This document shows, piece after piece, positions 1-5,057 of a stretch of 7,347 nt of DNA. This DNA comes from Synechococcaceae bacterium WB8_1B_136 (GTDB lineage Bacteria; Cyanobacteriota; Cyanobacteriia; PCC-6307; Cyanobiaceae): assembly GCA_010029175.1 (NCBI GenBank), contig RGNC01000098.1, positions 1-7,347 on the forward strand, read 5' to 3'. The notes under the pieces were generated by a model that did not search any database, was not told the DNA's origin, and was given only the letters and a program-made list of their open reading frames with translations. Within the stretch, counting starts at the first letter, position 1. Every line of letters begins with the position of its first letter. Position numbers and translations under genes: made by a program.

Positions 1-1
1 T

Positions 2-535
2 GCCCTCGGCGTGGTGCTGCTGCCCAACATCGTGTATTCGGCCTTCCTGCTGGGGGGCGTGTTTCTCTCGGTGGCCGGCCTCTACCTGCTGCTCAATGCC
101 AGCTTCGTGGCTGCTGCCCAGGTGCTGGTGTACGTGGGCGCCGTGAACGTGCTGATCCTGTTTGCGATCATGCTCGTGAACAAGAAGGAAAACCTGGCGG
201 CGATCCCCGGTCTGGCCGTGCGGCGCCTGCTGTCCGGGGCCGTGTGTGCCGGCCTGTTCGCCCTGCTGCTGCGGGTGGCCTTTGTCACCCCCTGGGCCAC
301 CCCTGGGCCGGAGCCCCTGGGAGAAGAGGCCACGATCCGCATCGGCGAGCACCTGTTCTCCGACTACCTGCTGCCCTTTGAGCTGGCCTCCGTGCTGCTG
401 TTGATGGCCATGATCGGTGCGATCGTGCTGGCCCGCCGCGATGTGCTCTCGGCCGACATCGCCACCGGTGAACCCGCCGACCAGGGGCTGATCGAAAAGA
501 CCCGCACCCCCTTGCTGCTGGAGAAAACCAACTGA
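2..535 (+). CDS. ndhG: NAD(P)H-quinone oxidoreductase subunit 6 (NdhG), 5' end outside window
   Basis: This is a membrane subunit of the cyanobacterial NDH-1 complex (NuoJ family), which passes electrons to plastoquinone and pumps protons across the thylakoid membrane. The reading frame is open from base 2, with codons reading A-L-G-V-V-L-L-P-N, so the gene begins upstream. The GTG at 11 lies inside a conserved segment and is not the start. The 177 visible residues are most of a protein usually near 200. Four hydrophobic segments are visible, at fragment residues about 12-31, 41-59, 76-95 and 124-141. The second carries the family motif VYVGAVNVLILFAIMLV. A polar loop at about 96-122 and a hydrophilic tail follow, as in cyanobacterial homologues. 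The stop TGA (533-535) shares its last base with the ndhE ATG, so the pair is probably cotranscribed and translationally coupled. Confidence 0.95.
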   Translation, partial: ALGVVLLPNIVYSAFLLGGVFLSVAGLYLLLNASFVAAAQVLVYVGAVNVLILFAIMLVNKKENLAAIPGLAVRRLLSGAVCAGLFALLLRVAFVTPWATPGPEPLGEEATIRIGEHLFSDYLLPFELASVLLLMAMIGAIVLARRDVLSADIATGEPADQGLIEKTRTPLLLEKTN

Positions 536-864
536 TGAACCTCGACCTGCCCACCACCGTTCCCCTGCAGGGCTACCTGGCCCTGGCGGCCGTGCTCTTC
601 TGCACCGGCGTCTGGGGGCTGATCAACAGCCGCAATGCCGTTCGCGTGTTGATGAGCATTGAGCTGATGCTGAATGCTGTGAACATCAACCTGATGGCCT
701 TCTCCAGCTACCTGGATGGTCAACTGATTCGGGGTCAGGTGTTCGCCATCTTTGTGATCACCGTGGCGGCCGCCGAGGCCGCGGTTGGTCTGGCGATCCT
801 GCTCTCCCTGTATCGGAACCGTGAAACGGTGGATATGGAGCGCTTCAATCTGCTGCGCTGGTAG
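535..864 (+). CDS. ndhE: NAD(P)H-quinone oxidoreductase subunit 4L (NdhE)
   Basis: This is the small NuoK-type membrane subunit of NDH-1, part of the proton-translocating arm in the thylakoid membrane. At 109 residues it is the normal size for the family. It has three hydrophobic helices, at about 13-30, 38-58 and 68-93. The two membrane glutamates expected of NuoK/NdhE are present: E43 in SIELMLNAVN and E81 in AAAEAAVGLA. Family knowledge assigns these glutamates to proton transfer. The ATG overlaps the ndhG TGA by one base (TGATG), and a GGAG at 520-523 inside ndhG can serve as its ribosome binding site, 11 nt before the start. The ndhG-ndhE order is the usual one in cyanobacteria. Nothing is missing or unusual in the protein. 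Confidence 0.97.
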   Translation: MNLDLPTTVPLQGYLALAAVLFCTGVWGLINSRNAVRVLMSIELMLNAVNINLMAFSSYLDGQLIRGQVFAIFVITVAAAEAAVGLAILLSLYRNRETVDMERFNLLRW

Positions 865-880
865 CCAGGCTGGAGCCGCT

Positions 881-888
881 GCGATCGC
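881..888. repeat. HIP1 octamer GCGATCGC in the ndhE-nadK spacer
   Basis: This is a perfect copy of the core of HIP1, the highly iterated palindrome common in many cyanobacterial genomes. It lies in the 27-bp gap between ndhE and nadK, ending 3 nt before the nadK ATG. Confidence 0.85.
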
Positions 889-891
889 TGC

Positions 892-1803
892 ATGCGTCTC
901 AAGACGGTCTGGTTGATTCATCGCGCCGCCAGTCGGGCGGCCCTGGGCCAGGCCCGGCGCTGTGCCGAGGAGCTGCGGGCCACGGGTACCCGTGTGGCGG
1001 TGGCCATGAGCGGCCAGCATGCCAACCCCTTCCCTGGGTTGCTGGCTGTGGAGGGTGGTCCACCGGATCTGGCGGTGGTGCTGGGTGGTGATGGCACCGT
1101 GCTGGGGGCGGCACGGCATCTCGCGCCCCTGGGGGTGCCGATCCTCTGTTTCAACGTGGGCGGCCATTTCGGCTTCCTCACCCATGAGCGCAAGCTGCTG
1201 AGCCGTGCGGAACAGGCCGCCGGCGCCGACAACCTCTGGCAGCGCCTGCGCGACGATCGCTTCGCCCTGCAGCGGCGGATGATGCTGCAGGCCCGCAGCG
1301 ACCGTGACGACGCGGTGCACACGGCCCTCAACGACTTCTACCTGCGCCCGGGCCTCGATGAGCTCTCCCCCACCTGCGTGCTGGAGCTTGAGATCGATGG
1401 GGAAGTGGTGGACCAGTACCGCGGTGATGGCTTGATCATCTCCACGGCCACCGGTTCCACCGGCTACTCGATGGCGGCCGGCGGGCCGATCCTGCATCCC
1501 GGCCTGGAGGCGATTGTGGTGAATCCGATCTGTCCGATGAGCCTGTCGAGTCGGCCTGTGGTGGTGCCGCCCCGCTCCCAGCTTGCGGTGTGGCCCCTGG
1601 GGGAATTGGGCCGGCGCGTGCGGCTCTGGAAGGATGGAGCCCTGGCCGTTGATCTGGAGCCTGGCGATCGCTGCCATGTGGGCCGCTCACCCCACGAGGC
1701 CCTGATGGTGGTGCTGGAGCAGAGCCCCTCCTATTACCGCACCCTCAGCCGCAAGCTCCACTGGGCCGGCAGCCTCACGGCTGCGGAGCCCTCCCCCAAC
1801 TGA
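892..1803 (+). CDS. nadK: NAD kinase
   Basis: This enzyme phosphorylates NAD to NADP in the cytoplasm (ATP-NAD kinase family, also called ppnK). Its 303 residues are typical of the cyanobacterial form. The diagnostic GGDGT motif is at 65-69, with D67 the expected catalytic aspartate. It is followed by FNVGGHFGFLT (87-97), the ND motif at 147-148 (NDFYLRPG) and the glycine-rich TGSTGYSMAAGGPI stretch at 187-200. The ATG at 892 is the natural start because MRLKTVWLIHR begins the first beta strand. Its Shine-Dalgarno sequence is poor: the nearest GGAG (872-875) is 16 nt away. The gene lies 27 nt downstream of ndhE and probably shares its transcript. It would supply NADP to a cell running NDH-1, although that functional pairing is inference. 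Cyanobacteria often carry two NAD kinases, and which one this is cannot be told here. Confidence 0.95.
   Translation: MRLKTVWLIHRAASRAALGQARRCAEELRATGTRVAVAMSGQHANPFPGLLAVEGGPPDLAVVLGGDGTVLGAARHLAPLGVPILCFNVGGHFGFLTHERKLLSRAEQAAGADNLWQRLRDDRFALQRRMMLQARSDRDDAVHTALNDFYLRPGLDELSPTCVLELEIDGEVVDQYRGDGLIISTATGSTGYSMAAGGPILHPGLEAIVVNPICPMSLSSRPVVVPPRSQLAVWPLGELGRRVRLWKDGALAVDLEPGDRCHVGRSPHEALMVVLEQSPSYYRTLSRKLHWAGSLTAAEPSPN
1664..1671. repeat. HIP1 octamer GCGATCGC inside nadK
   Basis: This is a perfect HIP1 core within the nadK coding region, covering the codons around G258-D259-R260. It fits a cyanobacterial origin and has no known effect on the gene. Confidence 0.85.
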
Positions 1804-1838
1804 GGCCTGCTGCCTCCTCCCCCTGCCCCTTTGCTGCC

Positions 1839-2357
1839 ATGGCCCTGGAGATCGAACGCCGTTTCCTGGTGGCCGGGGAGCACTGGCGCCGGCATCGGCG
1901 TTGGAGCTCCGAGTTGCAACAGGGCTACCTGGCCGCCTCCGCGGAGGGGCTCACCCTGCGGGTGCGCCGGGATGGGGGCGGCCAGGCCTGGCTCACCCTC
2001 AAGCTGCAGGCCGAGGGCATCGCGCGCCACGAGTACGAATACCCCATCCCCCTGGAGGATGCCGAGGCTCTGTTGCAGCGCAGCGGCGAGCAACTCACCA
2101 AGCAACGCCATGGCCTGGATCTGCCCGGTGGCGAGTGGGTGCTGGATGTGTTCTGTGGTGGCAATGCCCCCCTGTTGATTGCCGAGGTGGAACTGGAGCG
2201 CGCCGACCAGCCCTTGGAGGTGCCCGCCTGGTGCGTCTGGGAGATCACAGGCGACGGGCGCTTCAGCAACGCGGCCCTGGCTCGGCGGCCCTTTGCCAGC
2301 TGGGAGCACCAGGAACGGGAGGCGGTGCTGCGGCACCTGCGCGGCAAAGCCGCTTAA
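1839..2357 (+). CDS. CYTH domain protein (triphosphate tunnel metalloenzyme family)
   Basis: This is a single-domain CYTH protein of 172 residues. Members fold into an eight-strand tunnel that binds triphosphate groups and divalent metal; bacterial stand-alone forms studied so far are often tripolyphosphatases, and others are adenylate cyclases or thiamine triphosphatases. The N-terminus MALEIERRFLV carries the ExExK-type signature, but the expected Lys is Arg (R8). Other tunnel residues are visible: R41 and R43-R44 (LRVRR), K55 (LTLK), R63 with E65 and E67 (RHEYEY), K88 and R90, D103 in LDVF, and E116, E118 and E120 in AEVELE. The ATG at 1839 is fixed by this N-terminal motif. The upstream 35 nt are pyrimidine-rich with no Shine-Dalgarno sequence, so translation may depend on readthrough from nadK or be leaderless-like. 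The substrate is unknown; tripolyphosphate is the best guess. Confidence 0.88.
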   Translation: MALEIERRFLVAGEHWRRHRRWSSELQQGYLAASAEGLTLRVRRDGGGQAWLTLKLQAEGIARHEYEYPIPLEDAEALLQRSGEQLTKQRHGLDLPGGEWVLDVFCGGNAPLLIAEVELERADQPLEVPAWCVWEITGDGRFSNAALARRPFASWEHQEREAVLRHLRGKAA

Positions 2358-2388
2358 GATTTGCTCAACACTCTTCGCTGGTCCGGCT

Positions 2389-2610
2389 TTGGAGATTGGT
2401 CTCTACGACCAGCAGGGCATCCTGCGCTTCGCCGGTCGCGACGGGGCTGATTGCCGGGCCTATGCCGAGCTGTTTGCCCTGGAGGAGGGCAGCTTCAGCC
2501 TGGAATCCCTGCGGGTGGGGCAGGGGGATGCCAACGGCCTGGAGTCTCCCCTCCCCCTGAAGACCATGCCTCGCCAGGCCAGCCAGCCCAGCGCCCAGCA
2601 GCCGGCCTAA
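2389..2610 (+). CDS. Small protein of unknown function (73 aa, probable TTG start)
   Basis: I do not recognise this family. The frame is open with GC-rich third positions like its neighbours, and it begins right after the CYTH stop codon. No ATG or GTG precedes the compact N-terminal part, so TTG at 2389 is the best start, giving LEIGLYDQQGILRFAGRD as the opening. A rare ATT at 2359 would add ten residues. No Shine-Dalgarno sequence is visible. Residues 2-45 look like a small folded alpha/beta unit (a strand pair GLYDQQGILRFAG, then helix-like DCRAYAELFALEEG). The tail from about 60 is low-complexity, rich in Q, P, A and S (RQASQPSAQQPA). It would be the last gene of the plus-strand block, and its TAA overlaps the stop codon of the convergent LuxR gene. 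The start and the existence of a product are inference; conservation in related genomes would settle both. Confidence 0.5.
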   Translation: MEIGLYDQQGILRFAGRDGADCRAYAELFALEEGSFSLESLRVGQGDANGLESPLPLKTMPRQASQPSAQQPA

Positions 2611-2882
2611 GGGGTGCTGCCGTTCGGGGGCAGGCTGCAGCAGTTGAAGCCATCGCGGCAGATCTTGCCGTTGTCCATGGCCCAGTTCAGCAGCGCCACG
2701 CGGTTCTTGGCACCGGTCTTGGTGAACACGTTGCTCACGTGGTTGTCCACCGTGCGCTTGCTGATCATCAGGGTTTCACCGATCTCCTGGTTCGTGAGCC
2801 CCTGGGCCACCAGCTCGATGATCTCGATTTCCCGCTCCGAGAGCTCCGAGCGCTGATGGCTGAGGTCGCCCAGCTCAGACAT
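2607..2882 (-). CDS. Small LuxR-type HTH transcriptional regulator, PedR-like
   Basis: This is a 91-residue DNA-binding protein made almost entirely of a LuxR/GerE helix-turn-helix domain, with no receiver domain. The HTH spans about residues 13-68: LSEREIEIIELVAQGLT, then the NQEIGETLMISKRTVDNHVS recognition unit. The tail WAMDNGKICRDGFNCC places cysteines at 75, 81 and 82. In size, architecture and late cysteines it resembles PedR (Ssl0564 of Synechocystis), a LuxR-type regulator controlled by thioredoxin and photosynthetic electron transport. The orthology is inferred from these features, not from an alignment. The frame extends upstream to 2954, but the ATG at 2882 is preferred: it has a purine-rich AGGGAAG just upstream, and the extension would run into metF. 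The gene is divergent from metF, and its TAG overlaps the TAA of the preceding small gene. Confidence 0.9.
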   Translation of the reverse strand: MSELGDLSHQRSELSEREIEIIELVAQGLTNQEIGETLMISKRTVDNHVSNVFTKTGAKNRVALLNWAMDNGKICRDGFNCCSLPPNGSTP

Positions 2883-2934
2883 CGTTCTTCCCTGCCCGTG
2901 CCGGCACTGTAGGCAGCCCTCTGGCCCGTGGTTG
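2883..2934. promoter_or_regulatory. Divergent promoter region between the LuxR-type gene and metF
   Basis: This 52-bp gap separates two divergently oriented start codons and must hold or adjoin promoters for at least one of them. It contains a perfect 10-bp palindrome, GTGCCGGCAC (2898-2907). The hexamer CCCGTG occurs at 2895-2900 and 2925-2930. CCCGTGCC (2895-2902) also recurs inverted as GGCACGGG at 2950-2957, inside metF. These could be operator half-sites, possibly for autoregulation by the LuxR-type protein, but short GC-rich palindromes are expected by chance here. I could not assign convincing -35/-10 boxes on either strand. Confidence 0.35.
2887..2893 (-). promoter_or_regulatory. Probable ribosome binding site of the LuxR-type gene
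   Basis: On the minus strand the sequence AGGGAAG ends 4 nt before the ATG at 2882. It is the clearest Shine-Dalgarno-like element in the window, and it decides in favour of the 91-residue product over the longer open frame. Confidence 0.6.
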
Positions 2935-3846
2935 ATGATGGCGCCAATCGGCACGGGTGTTTTGCGGCTTCAGCAGGCATTGGAGGTGGGCTCCTTCGCC
3001 ATCACCGCCGAGGTGATGCCCCCCCGGGGTGGCGATGCCAGCCGCGCCCTTGCGCATGCCCGCCTGCTGAAGGGTCACGTGCATGCCGTGAACGTGACCG
3101 ATGGCAGCCGTGCCGTGATGCGCATGAGCAGCCTGGCCGTGTGTCGCCTGCTGCTGGAGGCTGGCATCGAGCCGGTGCTGCAGCTGGCTTGCCGCGATCG
3201 CAACCGCATTGCCCTGCAGGCCGATCTGCTGGGGGCCCATGCCCTGGGCATCCGCAACCTGCTCTGCCTCACCGGTGATCCTGTTCGAGCCGGCGATCAG
3301 CCCCGGGCCAGGCCCGTGAATGAGCTGGAATCGGTGCGGCTGCTGCAGCAGGTTCAGGCCCTCAACCAGGGCCTCGATCCCGTGGAGGGCCAGCTGCCCG
3401 ATGGACCCACCGCCCTCTTCGCCGGTGCCGCCGCCGATCCCCACTGCCCCAGCTGGAGCGGCCTCAAGGCGCGCCTCTGCCGCAAACAACAGGCCGGCGC
3501 CCGCTTCCTGCAAACCCAGATGGTGATGGACGCCGAAATCCTGCGCCGCTTTGTGGGGGAGCTGAGTGGCCCCCTGGGGTTGCCGGTGCTGGCAGGGGTG
3601 TTTCTGCTCAAGTCGGCGAAAAACGCCGCCTTCATCAACCGGGTGGTGCCGGGGGCCTGCATCCCCCAGACGATCATCGACCGCCTGGCGGCAGCGGCAG
3701 ATCCCGCCGATGAGGGCATCAGCATCGCCGCCGAGCAGGTGGCCAGCTATGCCCGCATTGCCAGCGGGGTTCACCTGATGGCGGTGAAGGCCGAGGAGCG
3801 CATCCCTCTGATCTTGGAACGGGCAGGAATCAGCTCGCGTTGCTGA
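2935..3846 (+). CDS. metF: Methylenetetrahydrofolate reductase
   Basis: This enzyme reduces 5,10-methylenetetrahydrofolate to 5-methyltetrahydrofolate with bound FAD, supplying the methyl group for methionine synthesis in the cytoplasm. The 303 residues match the usual length of bacterial MetF. Visible marks are FAITAEVMPPRGGD (21-34), with E26 at the position of the catalytic glutamate, VNVTDGSRA (52-60), CLTGDP (111-116), with D115 at the flavin-binding aspartate, and the QTQMVMD strand in the middle of the barrel. The conserved C-terminal part has AGVFLLKSAKNAAFINRVVP and GVHLMAVKAEERIP. The AEVMPPRG motif differs from the FEFFPPRT of E. coli MetF and is nearer the type seen in other bacterial lineages, so the electron donor should not be assumed to be NADH. 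In-frame TTG (2932), ATG (2935) and ATG (2938) lie together and I chose the first ATG. The 3' end overlaps the convergent nucleotidyltransferase gene by 17 bp. Confidence 0.9.
   Translation: MMAPIGTGVLRLQQALEVGSFAITAEVMPPRGGDASRALAHARLLKGHVHAVNVTDGSRAVMRMSSLAVCRLLLEAGIEPVLQLACRDRNRIALQADLLGAHALGIRNLLCLTGDPVRAGDQPRARPVNELESVRLLQQVQALNQGLDPVEGQLPDGPTALFAGAAADPHCPSWSGLKARLCRKQQAGARFLQTQMVMDAEILRRFVGELSGPLGLPVLAGVFLLKSAKNAAFINRVVPGACIPQTIIDRLAAAADPADEGISIAAEQVASYARIASGVHLMAVKAEERIPLILERAGISSRC
3194..3201. repeat. HIP1 octamer GCGATCGC inside metF
   Basis: This is the third perfect HIP1 core in the window, within the ACRDRNR segment of metF. Confidence 0.85.
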
Positions 3847-3847
3847 T
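3829..3847. repeat. Small inverted repeat at the convergent metF/nucleotidyltransferase ends
   Basis: ATCAGC (3829-3834) and GCTGAT (3842-3847) form a 6-bp stem with a 7-nt loop. The left arm contains the nucleotidyltransferase stop codon (3830-3832, minus strand) and the right arm contains the metF TGA (3844-3846). The hairpin can form in both transcripts. No T-run follows on either strand, so it is not a standard intrinsic terminator. It may still help define both 3' ends. Confidence 0.4.
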
Positions 3848-5011
3848 GGCCAGATCCGTGCCCAGCAGTTCGGCCATGGCCTTCTGCTGGGGCGAAGGGG
3901 CAACGTGGTCCTGGCGGCGTGAGTCGGTGATCAGCCAGTCGAGGGCGGCTTCCTGCAGGTCGAAGTGGTCGCCATTGCGATCCACGCAGTAGCGGCCGTA
4001 CACGAGTTTCTCCACCAGCCGCACGCCGGGGCCGATGCGCGAGTAGTCGAAGATGATCGAGTTGTCGATCGTGGCGCCTTCGCAGATGTGACAGCTCGGT
4101 CCGATCATGGCTGGGCCGATGATGGTGGCCCCGTCTTCGATCTTGGTCATGCCGCCCACGTAGATGGGCCCCTGCACGGTGATCTTGTCCCAGTTGGCGG
4201 CCACATTCAGACCGGTGTAGATGCCTGGACGCACCTGCTTGCCGGGGATCTGCACCTGCCGCACCTGGCCCTGAAGCACGCTGCGGATGGCCTGCCAGTA
4301 ATCCGGCACCTTGCCGATATCCACCCATTCGAACTCCATCGGCAGGGCGTAGAAGGGCGCGCCGTTGGCCACCAGGCGCGGGAACAGATCCGAGCCGATG
4401 TCGAAGGGGATGCCGGCGGGGATGAAGTCGAGCACCTCCGGCTCGAAGATGTAGATGCCGGTGTTGATCATGTCGCTGGCGGCTTCCGCCACCGCAGGCT
4501 TCTCCTGGAAGGAGCGCACGCGACCGTCGTCGTCGGTCACCACCACGCCGTAGCTGCTCACCTGGTCCATGGGCACCCGCTTGGTGATCAGGCTGGCCAT
4601 GGCTCCTTTGGCCTTGTGGCGCCGCACCGCCTCGCTCAGGTCGAGGTCGATCATGGCATCGCCGCAGAGCACCACGAAGGTGTCGTCGAAAAAGGGCTGG
4701 AAGGTCTGGATCTTCTTGAGGCCTCCGGCTGAACCGATCGCATCGCCGATCAGCTGGCCTTCTTCAATGCGGCCCTCAAAGCTGTAGGCGATCTCCACGC
4801 CAAAGCGCTGGCCATCGCGGAAGTAGTTCTCGATCTCCTCGGCCAGATGCGACACGTTCACCATGATTTCGGTGAAGCCGTGCTCTCGCAGCAGCTCCAG
4901 CAGAAACTCCATCACGGGTTTCTGGAGGATGGGGATCATCGGCTTGGGGGTCGTGTGGGTGATCGGCCGCACACGGGTCCCCTTACCGGCCGCCAGGATC
5001 ATCGCCTTCAT
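3830..5011 (-). CDS. Sugar-phosphate nucleotidyltransferase with C-terminal left-handed beta-helix
   Basis: This enzyme couples a sugar 1-phosphate to an NTP, making an NDP-sugar for polysaccharide or glycan synthesis in the cytoplasm. Its 393 residues hold an NTP-transferase domain (about 1-240) and hexapeptide-type repeats (about 255-335). The N-terminal signature AAGKGTRVRPITHTTPKP (7-24) contains the G-x-G-T-R nucleotide loop and K23. A metal-binding D118 lies in LCGDAMIDLDL, EKP is at 170-172, NTGIYIF at 183-189, and the second aspartate D231 is in WVDIGKVPDYW. The repeats read IGP and VGG turns with a final YGRYCV, followed by a short charged tail. Such proteins are usually annotated as mannose-1-phosphate guanylyltransferase or glucose-1-phosphate nucleotidyltransferase; the sequence alone does not fix the sugar or base. 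The gene is the last of the minus-strand block, 46 nt after scpA. Confidence 0.9.
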   Translation of the reverse strand: MKAMILAAGKGTRVRPITHTTPKPMIPILQKPVMEFLLELLREHGFTEIMVNVSHLAEEIENYFRDGQRFGVEIAYSFEGRIEEGQLIGDAIGSAGGLKKIQTFQPFFDDTFVVLCGDAMIDLDLSEAVRRHKAKGAMASLITKRVPMDQVSSYGVVVTDDDGRVRSFQEKPAVAEAASDMINTGIYIFEPEVLDFIPAGIPFDIGSDLFPRLVANGAPFYALPMEFEWVDIGKVPDYWQAIRSVLQGQVRQVQIPGKQVRPGIYTGLNVAANWDKITVQGPIYVGGMTKIEDGATIIGPAMIGPSCHICEGATIDNSIIFDYSRIGPGVRLVEKLVYGRYCVDRNGDHFDLQEAALDWLITDSRRQDHVAPSPQQKAMAELLGTDLAISNAS

Positions 5012-5057
5012 CGGCGCTGTCTGCCTTTGGTGAGTTGGAGCAGCCTAGGCACCGGCA

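Noticed and set aside
364..1677. Long minus-strand open frame (437 codons) opposite ndhG, ndhE and nadK
   Set aside because: It is rich in His, Gln, Ala and Gly with no recognisable domain and mirrors three well-supported genes. Long antisense frames are expected opposite GC-rich coding DNA.
2340..2400. Programmed +1 frameshift joining the CYTH gene to the following small frame
   Set aside because: The small frame continues directly past the CYTH TAA in the +1 frame, but GCT-TAA is not a known slippery site and no stimulator such as an internal Shine-Dalgarno is visible. The CYTH protein is already full length.
2615..2633. Possible terminator hairpin (CTGCC/GGCAG) after the small plus-strand gene
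   Set aside because: The stem is only 5 bp, there is no T-run, and it lies inside the LuxR-type coding region.
2883..2934. Sigma70-type promoter boxes for the LuxR-type gene (minus-strand TACAGT as -10) or metF
   Set aside because: The -10 match is 4 of 6 and no acceptable -35 lies at the right distance, so I would be guessing.
2875..3903. Minus-strand open frame (342 codons) opposite metF
   Set aside because: It is a shadow of metF: low-complexity composition, no motif, and it overlaps two supported genes at its ends.
3965..4732. Plus-strand open frame (255 codons) opposite the nucleotidyltransferase gene
   Set aside because: It is His- and Val-rich with no domain, and the opposite strand carries an unambiguous enzyme.
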